A stretch of 64,000 bases of DNA from Xenophilus sp003671765 (GTDB lineage: Bacteria > Pseudomonadota > Gammaproteobacteria > Burkholderiales > Burkholderiaceae_C). Location: positions 620,001 through 684,000 of the forward strand of contig CP166702.1 of NCBI GenBank assembly GCA_051414805.1, given 5' to 3'. A program made the translations under genes and the position numbers. Shown here piece after piece: positions 25,648-33,659 of this stretch (the first letter of the stretch is position 1; the number at the start of each line of letters is the position of its first letter). The notes under the pieces were generated by a model that was not told the DNA's origin, ran no database searches, and was given only the letters and a program-made list of their open reading frames with translations.

Positions 25648-26847
25648 ATGTCTGCCCCCGCCCTGGCCACGCCGGCCGCCGCCACCCCGGGCCGCCTGCC
25701 GCCACGTGCCGCCTTCATGCTGGTCGTGACGCTGGTGATCAGCTTCCTGGCGGCTTCGAGCGCGCCCTCGCCGCTGTACGCGCTGTACCGCGAGGCCTGG
25801 GGCTTCTCGGCGCTGGTGCTCACGGTGATCTTCTCCAGCTACGCCTTTGCGCTGCTCGCGGCGCTCCTGGTCTTCGGCGCGCTGTCCGACCACCTCGGCC
25901 GCCGCGCGGTGATCCTGGCGGCGCTGGTGCTGGAGATCGGCGCGATCGTGCTCTTCTGGCGGGCCGGCTCGGTGGCCTGGCTCATCGCGGCCCGCGTGCT
26001 CCAGGGCATCGCCACCGGCATGGCGACCAGCGTGCTGAGCGCCACGCTGCTCGACCTGAACCCGGCGCGCGGCGCGCTCTTCAACGGCCTGTCGCCCATG
26101 ATCGGCATGGCGCTGGGCGCACTGGGGGCCAGCGTGCTGGTGCAGTTCGCGCCGCAGCCGATGCACCTCGTCTACGAGGTCCTGCTCGTCGCGCTGGTGC
26201 TCCAGGCGCTGCTGGCGCTGCGCCTGCCCGAGACCGTGACGCGCCGCCCCGGTGCCTGGGCATCGATGGTGCCGCGCGCGCACGTGCCGCCGGCCGCCCG
26301 CGGGCTCGTGCTGCGGCTCATGCCGCTCAACACCGCGGGCTGGGCGCTGGGCGGCTTCTACCTGTCGCTCGGCCCCACGCTGGCGCGGCTCGTCACCGGC
26401 CGGGTCACGCCGATCGCGGGCGGCGCCCTGATCGCCACGCTGGTGCTGACCGGCGCCGTCGCGATGTACGTGGTGCGCCAGCGCCCCGCGCGGCGCGTGC
26501 TGCGCGCCAGCGCGGCGCTGCTGGGCGCGGGCCTGGCGATCACGCTGCTCGGCGTGCACGCGCAGCAGGCCGTGCTCTTCTTCGGCGGCACGGTGGTCGC
26601 GGGCATGGGCTTCGGCGGCGGCTTCAACGCGGCCGTGCGCACCCTGGTGCCGGCAGCGACGCCGCACGAGCGTGCCGGCCTCATGTCCAGCTTCTTCGTG
26701 CTGAGCTACCTGGCCTTCAGCGTGCCGGCCATCCTGGCGGGCCTGGCCGTGGGCGCCTTCGGCCTGCACGCGACCACGCTGGGCTACGGCCTCGTGCTGC
26801 TGGCGCTGGCGCTGCTGGCCTGGGTGACGGCGCGCGAACGCGCCTGA
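25648..26847 (+). CDS. MFS transporter
   Basis: 399-residue inner-membrane protein with about twelve hydrophobic segments. Helix 2-3 loop GALSDHLGRRAVILAAL is the MFS motif A. The second half begins near residue 205 after a positively charged loop. It resembles small-molecule effluxers of the YcaD/AraJ-like group; the substrate is unknown. Start at 25648 was chosen over an in-frame ATG at 25609 because AAAGGA is 7 bp upstream and the earlier start would translate through the palindrome. Regulated by the divergent TetR protein by inference. Confidence 0.9.
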   Translation: MSAPALATPAAATPGRLPPRAAFMLVVTLVISFLAASSAPSPLYALYREAWGFSALVLTVIFSSYAFALLAALLVFGALSDHLGRRAVILAALVLEIGAIVLFWRAGSVAWLIAARVLQGIATGMATSVLSATLLDLNPARGALFNGLSPMIGMALGALGASVLVQFAPQPMHLVYEVLLVALVLQALLALRLPETVTRRPGAWASMVPRAHVPPAARGLVLRLMPLNTAGWALGGFYLSLGPTLARLVTGRVTPIAGGALIATLVLTGAVAMYVVRQRPARRVLRASAALLGAGLAITLLGVHAQQAVLFFGGTVVAGMGFGGGFNAAVRTLVPAATPHERAGLMSSFFVLSYLAFSVPAILAGLAVGAFGLHATTLGYGLVLLALALLAWVTARERA

Positions 26848-26944
26848 ACCGGCAGGGCCGGACGCAGCAGATCGTCACGTCCGTGACGAATTCGGCCGCA
26901 ACGCCCATGGGACGGGCGCTGCCGGCCGATTGCGAAGCTGCCCT

Positions 26945-27688
26945 TCAGCTCACCTTGCCACGCAGTTGCTCGGCGGCGCGCTGCACGGCGGCGAGGTAGG
27001 CCGCGTCGTAACGGTGCGCCGGCATCGTCAGCGTGACCGCACCCGCGATGGCGCCCTGGGCATCGAACACCGGGGCCGAGATGCCCGCCACATCGGCCAA
27101 GCGGTCGCCCACGGCGCTGTACGCACCCGCCTTGCGGATGGCGGCATACAGCGCCTTGTCGCGCGGTGTGGCGCCCGCCTGGCACTCCGGGTCCCAGGCC
27201 GACAGCACGCGCCCGCCTGTGCCGGACGACAGCGGCAGCACGTCGCCGGCCTGGATGTGGTCGCGCACCGGGTGCGGCGAATCGACGCGGTACAGGCACA
27301 CGCGCACCGCCTCTGCGCCGCGGCCCTGCTTGACGTGGTAGGCCGCGCTCTCGCCGGTGGCCTGCACCAGCGCCTGCAGCACCGGCAGCACCACGTCGCC
27401 GAGCGAGAACGCCGCGGCATAGACGCCATGCAGGCGTGCGATCTCGGCGCCGAGCGCATAGCGCCCGTCCGGCCGGCGCTGCAGCAGGCCGGCGTGTTCC
27501 AGCGAGGCCAGCAGGCGCAGCGCGGTGCTCTTGTAGAGCTGCGTGCGCAGCGCCAGCTCGGCCAGGCTCAGCGCGTCGTCGCCTTCGCGGAACACCGCCA
27601 GCAGGCTCAGCGCGCGGTCCACGGCCGCGGCACCGCCGGGCGCTGCCGCGGCGGCGGCCAGGGATTCGGTGCGGGCTTTGCGGGGCAT
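26945..27688 (-). CDS. IclR family transcriptional regulator
   Basis: 247 residues. The N-terminal winged helix (AVDRALSLLAVFREGDDALSLAELALRTQLYKSTALRLLASLEHAGLLQRRPDGRYALG, residues 22-80) is followed by the IclR effector domain with SGTGGRVLSAW and VAGISAPVFDAQGAIAGAVTLTMP. Divergent from the HMG-CoA-lyase-like gene with a shared AT-rich palindrome, so it most likely controls the lyase/CoA-transferase pair. Confidence 0.93.
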   Translation of the reverse strand: MPRKARTESLAAAAAAPGGAAAVDRALSLLAVFREGDDALSLAELALRTQLYKSTALRLLASLEHAGLLQRRPDGRYALGAEIARLHGVYAAAFSLGDVVLPVLQALVQATGESAAYHVKQGRGAEAVRVCLYRVDSPHPVRDHIQAGDVLPLSSGTGGRVLSAWDPECQAGATPRDKALYAAIRKAGAYSAVGDRLADVAGISAPVFDAQGAIAGAVTLTMPAHRYDAAYLAAVQRAAEQLRGKVS

Positions 27689-27730
27689 GGGCGGGGGCGG
27701 ATTGACAGGAAGAAGGGTCGCGGGTTGTAA

Positions 27731-27765
27731 TTCTGTCTTTCAAAATAAAATTCTGCAAGATAGAA
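27731..27765. promoter_or_regulatory. IclR operator candidate
   Basis: Arms TTCTGTCTTTCAAAAT (27731-27746) and ATTCTGCAAGATAGAA (27750-27765) are inverted, 13 of 16 matching, with an AAA spacer. This is an AT-rich island in a GC-rich region, 23 bp before the lyase start. Confidence 0.7.
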
Positions 27766-27787
27766 CGATGAATTCTTCGGAGCCCGC

Positions 27788-28714
27788 ATGCCGCTCGCCC
27801 AGGTCCTGATCAGCGAAGTCGGCCCGCGCGACGGCCTGCAATCGGTGAAGGCCACCATGCCCACGGCCGACAAGCTGCGCTGGATCGACGCGCTGCATGC
27901 CGCCGGCCTGCGCGAGATCGAGGTCGCCTCCTTCGTCCCGGCCAAACTGCTGCCGCAGATGGCCGACGCGGCCGAGGTCGTGCGCCACGCGGCCACGCTG
28001 CCCGGCCTCACGGTGATGGCGCTGGTGCCCAACCGGCGCGGCGCCGAGGCCGCGCTGGCGGCCGGCGCGCACAAGCTCACGATGCCGGTGTCGGCCAGCC
28101 GTGCCCACTCGCTGGCCAACGTGCGCAAGACGCCCGAGGACATGGTCGAGGAGGTGCGCGCCATTGCCACGCTGCGCGACGAGCAGGCTCCCCAGGTCCG
28201 CCTGGAGGCCGGCATCTCCACCGCCTTCGGCTGCACGCTGCAGGGCCGTGTCGACGAAGACGAGGTGATCCGCCTGGCCGTGCAGTGCGCCGAGGCGGGC
28301 GCGCAGGAAGTGGGGCTGTCCGACACGGTCGGCTATGCCAACCCGGCACAGGTGCGCCGCCTTTTCCGCCGCCTGCGCAGCGAACTGGGCGAGCGAGCCG
28401 GCGCGGCCCACATGCACAACACGCGCGGCCTGGGGCTGGCCAACTGCCTGGCCGCCTACGAGGAAGGCGTGACCACCTTCGACGCCTCGCTCGGCGGCCT
28501 GGGCGGCTGCCCCTACGCGCCCGGCGCCTCGGGCAACGTGGTGACCGAAGACCTCGTTTTCATGTTCGAGTCCATGGGCGTGGCGACTGGCGTGGATCTG
28601 GAAGCACTCATCGCCGCGCGGGGCCCGCTGATGCAGGGCCTGCCGGGCGAGCCGGTCTACGGCATGACGCCCGAGGCGGGCCTGCCCAAGGGCTTCGCGC
28701 CGTCGGCCCATTGA
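27788..28714 (+). CDS. Hydroxymethylglutaryl-CoA lyase family protein
   Basis: 308-residue DRE-TIM metallolyase that cleaves 3-hydroxy-3-methylglutaryl-CoA or a close analogue to acetyl-CoA and a keto acid. Catalytic residues are in place: Arg14-Asp15 (GPRDGLQ), metal ligands His208 and His210 (HMHNTRG), and Cys241 in the signature loop GGLGGCPYAPGASGN. It is followed by a class III CoA-transferase and preceded by a divergent IclR gene. Leucine degradation genes are absent, so a branched hydroxy-acyl-CoA made by the transferase, such as HMG-CoA or citramalyl-CoA, is the more likely substrate (inference). Confidence 0.93.
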   Translation: MPLAQVLISEVGPRDGLQSVKATMPTADKLRWIDALHAAGLREIEVASFVPAKLLPQMADAAEVVRHAATLPGLTVMALVPNRRGAEAALAAGAHKLTMPVSASRAHSLANVRKTPEDMVEEVRAIATLRDEQAPQVRLEAGISTAFGCTLQGRVDEDEVIRLAVQCAEAGAQEVGLSDTVGYANPAQVRRLFRRLRSELGERAGAAHMHNTRGLGLANCLAAYEEGVTTFDASLGGLGGCPYAPGASGNVVTEDLVFMFESMGVATGVDLEALIAARGPLMQGLPGEPVYGMTPEAGLPKGFAPSAH

Positions 28715-28731
28715 GCCGCGGCACATGCGGG

Positions 28732-28848
28732 CAGCCGAACGCAGAGAGCGCAAAGATCTCGCAGAAGTCGCAAAAGAAACCATAAAACCTTTTTTGAGTT
28801 TCTTTTCTGCGCCCTTTGCGAAACCTTCGCGCCCTCTGCGTTCGGCTG
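28732..28848. repeat. ~117-bp long palindromic element, copy 1
   Basis: Left arm from CAGCCGAACGCAGAG (28732) and right arm ending CTCTGCGTTCGGCTG (28848) are near-perfect inverted repeats of about 50 bases with two small indels around an AT-rich loop. The inner AAGTCGCAAAAGAA is shared with the element at 42265-42374. It lies between the lyase and CoA-transferase genes. Confidence 0.85.
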
Positions 28849-28890
28849 TCCGATCCCGATCCCCCATCAACCCCATCGCCCCATCGCCCC

Positions 28891-30084
28891 ATGACCCCCA
28901 ACCTTCCCTACACCGGCATCCGCGTCGTCGAATTCACCCACATGGTCATGGGCCCGACCTGCGGCCTGCTGCTGGGCGACCTGGGGGCGGAAGTCATCAA
29001 GGTCGAGCCCGTGGAAGGCGACGCGACACGGCGCCTGCTCGGCTCGGGCGCCGGCTTCTTTCCCACCTTCAACCGCAACAAGAAGAGCATCGCGCTCGAC
29101 CTGAAACGGCCCGAGGGCCTGGAGGCCGCGCGCAGGCTGGTCGCCACCGCCGACATCGTGAGCGAGAACTTCAAGCCGGGCACGATGAAGAAGCTGGGCC
29201 TGGACTACGCCGCGCTCAAGGCCATCAACCCACGGCTCATCTACGTGAGCCACAAGGGCTTCCTGCCCGGGCCCTACGACCACCGCACGGCCCTCGATGA
29301 AGTCGTGCAGATGATGGGCGGCCTGGCCTACATGACCGGGCGCGCCGGCGACCCGCTGCGCGCGGGCACCAGCGTCAACGACATCATGGGCGGCATGTTC
29401 GGCGCCATCGGCGCCATGGCCGCCCTGCGCCAGCGCGAGCTCACCGGCGAAGGCTGCGAGGTGCAGTCGGCCCTGTTCGAGAACAACATCTTCCTGGTGG
29501 CGCAGCACATGATGCAGTTCGCCGCGACCGGCAAGGCCGCCGACCCGATGCCCAGCCGCATCTCGGCCTGGGGCATCTACGACGTCTTCACGGTGAAGGA
29601 CGGCGAGCAGATCTTCCTCGCGGTGGTGAGCGATCGGCAGTGGCAGGTCTTCTGCAAGGCCTTCGGCCTGCAGGAGATGCTGGCCGACCCGCGCCTTGCT
29701 ACCAACAACGACCGCGTGCGCGCCCGCGAATGGATGATGCCGATGCTGCGCTCCCACCTGGCCGGCCACGCGGCGGCCGAGCTGGCGGACGTGTTCGAAC
29801 GCCACGAGCTGCCCTTCGCCCCCATCACCAAGCCGCAGGAACTGTTCGACGACCCGCACCTCAACGCCAGCGGCGGCCTCGCGCCGGTGCGCATGAACGA
29901 CGGCAGCGAATCGAAGGTGCCGCTGCTGCCCTTCACGATCGGCGGCGAGCGCCTGGGCATCCGCCACCAGCCCCCGCTGCTGGGCGAGCACACAGCGGAG
30001 CTGCTGCGCGCGGCCGGCTACAGCGACGCGCAGGTCGAGGCGATGCTGGCCGCGGGCGCAGCGGCGGGAGCCGCCAGCACCTGA
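28891..30084 (+). CDS. CaiB/BaiF (class III) CoA-transferase
   Basis: 397 residues. The N-terminal GIRVVEFTHMVMGPTCGLLLGDLGAEVIKVEP and the IVSENFKPGTMKKLGLDY segment are family hallmarks. ALDEVVQMMGGLAYMTG supplies the conserved catalytic Asp (HRTALDE). Family enzymes move CoA between carboxylates via a covalent Asp intermediate. It follows the HMGL-like gene by 176 bp containing a long palindrome, so it may be partly uncoupled from it. The ATG at 28891 follows a tandem CCCCATCG stretch with no strong ribosome site. Confidence 0.92.
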   Translation: MTPNLPYTGIRVVEFTHMVMGPTCGLLLGDLGAEVIKVEPVEGDATRRLLGSGAGFFPTFNRNKKSIALDLKRPEGLEAARRLVATADIVSENFKPGTMKKLGLDYAALKAINPRLIYVSHKGFLPGPYDHRTALDEVVQMMGGLAYMTGRAGDPLRAGTSVNDIMGGMFGAIGAMAALRQRELTGEGCEVQSALFENNIFLVAQHMMQFAATGKAADPMPSRISAWGIYDVFTVKDGEQIFLAVVSDRQWQVFCKAFGLQEMLADPRLATNNDRVRAREWMMPMLRSHLAGHAAAELADVFERHELPFAPITKPQELFDDPHLNASGGLAPVRMNDGSESKVPLLPFTIGGERLGIRHQPPLLGEHTAELLRAAGYSDAQVEAMLAAGAAAGAAST

Positions 30085-30087
30085 GCA

Positions 30088-31071
30088 TCAGGTGTCGATG
30101 CGGATGTTGTTCGCCTTGGCGATGCGGCTCCACTTGTCGTATTCGCTGCGCGAGATGCGCGCGAATTCCTCGACCGAGTTGCCCACCGGCTGCAGGCCGA
30201 GCTCGACCAGCTTGTTGCGCACCTCGGGCAGCTGCAGCACCTTGACGATCTCGGCGTTGTAGCGCGCCACGATCTCCCTGGGCGTGGCCGCCGGCACGTA
30301 GAAGCCCTGCCAGCCATCGCCGTCGTAGCCGGGCAGCAGCTCGGCCACGGCCGGCGTGTCGGGGAGGGTGGCGCTGCGCTTGGGGCTGGTGATGGCCAGT
30401 GCGCGCAGCTTGCCGCTCTTGACCAGCGGGATCGCCGTGGTCGCGGGCTCGAAGCGCAGCGGCACCTGCCCCGCCATCACGTCGGTGAGCGGGCTGCCCT
30501 TGTACGGGATGTGCACCATCTTCACGCCCGCCATGTTGTTCATCATCTCCATCACCACGTGCGGGCCCGAGCCCACGCCCAGCGAGCCGTACTCGACCGC
30601 GCCGGGGTTGGCCTTGGCGCGCGCGAGCAGGTCCTTCAGGCTGCGGTCGGGCTGCTGCGGGCCGGTCACCAGCACGTAGGGCACCAGCGCCACCTGCGTC
30701 ACCGGCGCGAAGTCGCGAAAGGTGTCGTAGGGCAGCCGTGTGTAGACGTTGGGGTTGATGCCCATGATCGAGTTCACCGTCATGAACAGCGTGTAGCCGT
30801 CGCCCGGGCTCTTGGCCGCGACCTCGGCACCGATGATGCCGGCCGCGCCAGCGCGGTTGTCCACCAGCAGCGGCTGGCCGAGCGCGCGGCCCAGCGGCTC
30901 GCTGACGATGCGCGCCACGACGTCGGGCGATACGCCGGCGGCGAAGGGCACCACCAGCTTGATGGGCTTGTCGGGCCATTTGCCTTGTGCGCGGGCCGGG
31001 GCCAGGGCGCCGGGCGCGAGTGCTGCGAGGCCCAGACGAGCGAGGGCCTGGCGGCGATGGATGGGGGGCAT
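30088..31071 (-). CDS. Tripartite tricarboxylate (Bug) family substrate-binding protein
   Basis: 327 residues. A signal peptide ends near ALAPARAQ, then WPDKPIKLVVPFAAGVSPDVVARIVSEPLG, the typical Bug opening, and VHIPYKGSPLTDVMAGQVPLRFEP in the middle. These proteins bind carboxylates or aromatic acids; no TctA/TctB permease genes are adjacent. It is the last gene of a minus-strand unit after a cupin and a hydrolase gene (37-bp gap) and is presumably their uptake or sensing partner. Confidence 0.93.
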   Translation of the reverse strand: MPPIHRRQALARLGLAALAPGALAPARAQGKWPDKPIKLVVPFAAGVSPDVVARIVSEPLGRALGQPLLVDNRAGAAGIIGAEVAAKSPGDGYTLFMTVNSIMGINPNVYTRLPYDTFRDFAPVTQVALVPYVLVTGPQQPDRSLKDLLARAKANPGAVEYGSLGVGSGPHVVMEMMNNMAGVKMVHIPYKGSPLTDVMAGQVPLRFEPATTAIPLVKSGKLRALAITSPKRSATLPDTPAVAELLPGYDGDGWQGFYVPAATPREIVARYNAEIVKVLQLPEVRNKLVELGLQPVGNSVEEFARISRSEYDKWSRIAKANNIRIDT

Positions 31072-31108
31072 GGTGGTGTCTCCGTGAGGGTGTTCTTCGA
31101 GGGGTCGG

Positions 31109-31903
31109 TCAGTGCGTCAGCCAGGCGCGCATGGCGTCGACCAGCGGCCCGGGGGCCACGATGTGCGGGTAGTGGCCGCCGTTGGGCAGGTGCACGGCAC
31201 GGGCCTCGGGGTAGCGCGCGCGCACGCGCTCGCGCACCGCAGGCCCGAGCGTCGGGTCGTCGGCGCAGTCGCTGACGACCAGTCGCGCCGTCGCGGCCGG
31301 TGGCAGGGCCGGTGCCTGCGCGACCTGGCGCAGCCGCCCGTGCAGTTGCGCCGCCGGCAGCGTGTGGTGCAGCAGGTGCAGTTGCACCGCGCGCAGGGGA
31401 TCGTCGGGGCGCGCCGAGAGCGCGGCGTCCCAGCGGGCGAGCACCTCCTCGCTGGTCGCGCCGGCGAGCCAGGCCGCATCGAAGAGCGGCGAGGCCGCCA
31501 CGTCGGCGCCGTCGACGAAGGTGTTGCCCAGCCAGAGCGCCGCGACCCGCGACGGGTGCCGCTGCGCGAAGGCCTGCGCCCACCAGGCGCCGTACGAGGA
31601 GCCCCAGACCGCGGCGGGCCCGATCTCCAGCGCCTGCAGCAGCGCGGCCAAACCATCGGCCAGCGCCACCGCGTCGCAGCCGCCCGGGTAGCTGACGGCG
31701 ATGACGCGGCGCTCGGCATCGAAGGCTTCGGCGATCCGCCAGGCGCTGCTGGCATCGCCAAGCGCGCCGGGCAGCAGCACCAGCGGCGGCGCCTCACGGC
31801 GGTTGTCGGCGAAGCGCCAGACCGCGGGCGACCCGTCGGTGAAGCGCTGCCATTCGCGCTCGCGCGACCAGGCCGCCAGCGCGGGCGGGGGCTCATGCGG
31901 CAA
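31109..31903 (-). CDS. Alpha/beta-fold hydrolase
   Basis: 264 residues. PLVLLPGALGDASSAWRIAEAF supplies the oxyanion HG-like loop, the nucleophile elbow is VWGSSYGAWWA (GxSxG), LVVSDCADDPTLG carries the acid region, and LPNGGHYPHI the catalytic His. No signal peptide. Likely an esterase or C-C hydrolase for a small molecule. It overlaps the upstream cupin gene by 11 bp and sits in the same unit as a Bug protein, divergent from a LysR gene. Confidence 0.88.
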   Translation of the reverse strand: MPHEPPPALAAWSREREWQRFTDGSPAVWRFADNRREAPPLVLLPGALGDASSAWRIAEAFDAERRVIAVSYPGGCDAVALADGLAALLQALEIGPAAVWGSSYGAWWAQAFAQRHPSRVAALWLGNTFVDGADVAASPLFDAAWLAGATSEEVLARWDAALSARPDDPLRAVQLHLLHHTLPAAQLHGRLRQVAQAPALPPAATARLVVSDCADDPTLGPAVRERVRARYPEARAVHLPNGGHYPHIVAPGPLVDAMRAWLTH

Positions 31904-32447
31904 GGTAGCCCTCCTCGCGCAGCGTCTTCTTGGCCTCGTCGGTGAAGTCGGCCTCGGGCGCGTTGCCGCTGATCACGAACATCAGGAAGTGGGTGCGGTC
32001 GGCCTCCTCGTGCGTGATGTTCTCGAAGCGGCGGTTCACGCCGGGCGGGAACGAGCACACGTCCCACGGCCCGACGTCGAAGTACTCGACCTGCCCGTCG
32101 ACTTCCCACGAGCAGCGCCAGCGGCCGGTCAGCGGCATGAAGGTCTCGTTGGTGTCGTGGTTGTGCATCATCGGCCCGTTGCCCGGCTTGGCCTCGCAGA
32201 AGCCGAGGTTGAAGCCCTCGCTGATCGGGATCGCCGAGTTGGCGGCGGCCTGCGCGCCCACCGGCGAGACCACCTCGGTGCCGCCCTTGCCCTTGGGCGG
32301 CTGGAAGCCGATCGCGTTGTAGAGCTTGCGCACCGCGCTCGGGTAGCGGCTGTCGGGCAGGCCGCCGTCGAAGCCCTTGAGGTCCTGGAAGAAGGCGACG
32401 CGCTTGCGCATCTCCTCGCGCGTCAGACGGATCTGGGGAAGTGCCAT
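31893..32447 (-). CDS. Cupin domain protein
   Basis: 184 residues. A conserved-looking N-terminal arm (LTREEMRKRVAFFQDLKGFDGGLPDSRYPSAVRKLYNAIGF) precedes a single cupin barrel. Its motif 1 region is GNGPMMHNHDTNETFMPLTGRWRCSWE and motif 2 is GPWDVCSFPPGVNRRFENI, with His, His and Glu in motif 1 as possible metal ligands. It could be a dioxygenase, isomerase or binding protein. First gene of the cupin/hydrolase/Bug unit; divergent from LysR at 32636. Confidence 0.85.
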   Translation of the reverse strand: MALPQIRLTREEMRKRVAFFQDLKGFDGGLPDSRYPSAVRKLYNAIGFQPPKGKGGTEVVSPVGAQAAANSAIPISEGFNLGFCEAKPGNGPMMHNHDTNETFMPLTGRWRCSWEVDGQVEYFDVGPWDVCSFPPGVNRRFENITHEEADRTHFLMFVISGNAPEADFTDEAKKTLREEGYLAA

Positions 32448-32635
32448 CGTGGGTGTCTCTCTGGAAGGAAGCGTGGAACAGGAATGGGGGGGGCCGGACG
32501 GGGCGCAGTGTGGCCGGCGCGCCGGCCGCGCCGCAATTGCGCGATGCGATGCCCGCCATCGCGGCGGTCGATGGCGCCTGCGGGTTTCCACCGATGGGCC
32601 GGTGCACCCGCCGCTCGGGCAGGCAAGATCGGCGC

Positions 32636-33547
32636 ATGAAGATGCACGACCTCGATCTGCAACTGCTGCGCGCCTTCGATGCGCTGCTGCGCGAGCGCCA
32701 CATCACGCGCGCGGCGGAGCGGCTGGAGATCAGCCAGTCGTCGATGAGTGTGTCGCTGGCCAAGCTGCGCGACCTCACGGGCGACGAGCTGCTGATGCGA
32801 AGCGGCACGGGCTGGATGCCCACGGAACTGGCCCTGCTGCTGTGGCCCCGTGTGCAGGAGGCGATCGTCGCGCTCGAGCGCGTGCTGGAGCCGGCCCGCT
32901 TCGACCCCGCGGCGGCCTCGCAGACTTTCCGGCTGATCGTCATCGACTACATCGACCTGCTGATGATGCCGGCCGTGATGCGCCGCGTCCGCCGCGAGGC
33001 GCCGGGCGTGCGCCTGCACGTGCTGCAGACCAACCCGCACCATTTCGCCGATATGATGGCCGCCGGCGAGCTGGACCTGGCGCTGACCTACTTCCCCAAC
33101 GCGCCCGAGCACCTCAAGGGCCGGCGCCTCTTCTCGGACCGCTTCCTCGGCCTGGCGGCGCGCGCGCACCCGGTGCATCGCACGACGCTGCACGTGGCGG
33201 CCTTCTGCGCGCTGCCGCACGTCACCATCGAGCTGGTGTCGGCGCAGATCTACAACGTGCAGATCGACGCCGCGCTGGAACCGCACGGCCTGCGTCGCCA
33301 GGTGCGCATGACCAAGCCCAACTTCCTGGCGCTGCCCTTCGTGCTGGAGACCTCGGACATGGTGGCCAGCATCCCGGCCCGCCTCGCACGCCGCATGATG
33401 CGCATGGCCGAGGTCGAGCCCTTCGACATCCCGCTGGACTTGCCCACCTTCGACGTCCGCATGCTCTGGCACCCGCGCACCGACCACTCGCCCGCCCACG
33501 CCTGGCTGCGCGAGGTGATGGCCGACTGCGCGCGCGAGATCGAATGA
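32636..33547 (+). CDS. LysR family regulator (NahR/NodD-like)
   Basis: 303 residues. The winged helix begins MHDLDLQLLRAFDALLRERHITRAAERLEISQSSMSVSLAKLRDLTGDELLMR, the form typical of the NodD/NahR/LinR branch. The effector domain has DLALTYFPNAPEHLKGRRLF. It is divergent from the cupin/hydrolase/Bug unit and is the likely activator of it. The 188-bp spacer contains a perfect CCGGCGCGCCGG palindrome. ATG at 32636 is close to the family start. Confidence 0.92.
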   Translation: MKMHDLDLQLLRAFDALLRERHITRAAERLEISQSSMSVSLAKLRDLTGDELLMRSGTGWMPTELALLLWPRVQEAIVALERVLEPARFDPAAASQTFRLIVIDYIDLLMMPAVMRRVRREAPGVRLHVLQTNPHHFADMMAAGELDLALTYFPNAPEHLKGRRLFSDRFLGLAARAHPVHRTTLHVAAFCALPHVTIELVSAQIYNVQIDAALEPHGLRRQVRMTKPNFLALPFVLETSDMVASIPARLARRMMRMAEVEPFDIPLDLPTFDVRMLWHPRTDHSPAHAWLREVMADCAREIE

Positions 33548-33552
33548 GCGCT

Positions 33553-33615
33553 TGCTATCGAAACCATAGCTGACAGCGCCCGTGTGGCGGGCGCGGTGGC
33601 CCCTTTTTGCTTGAA
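33553..33615 (+). repeat. 63-nt dispersed repeat, copy B
   Basis: Begins TGCTATCGAAACCATAGCTG, contains the hairpin GCGCCCG-TGTGG-CGGGCGC (33576-33594), then GGCCCCTTTTTGCTTGAA. It matches copy A at 47 of 63 ungapped positions. The hairpin followed by a short T run could end transcription of the upstream LysR gene. Confidence 0.75.
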
Positions 33616-33659
33616 GGTCGGGGCAGCGCGGCCGGGCCGGCTCGCATAATCGGCGCCCG

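Noticed and set aside
28860..28890. CCCCATCG tandem as a regulatory repeat before the CoA-transferase gene
   Set aside because: Three short units of a GC-rich octamer can arise by chance; no symmetry or related copies were found.
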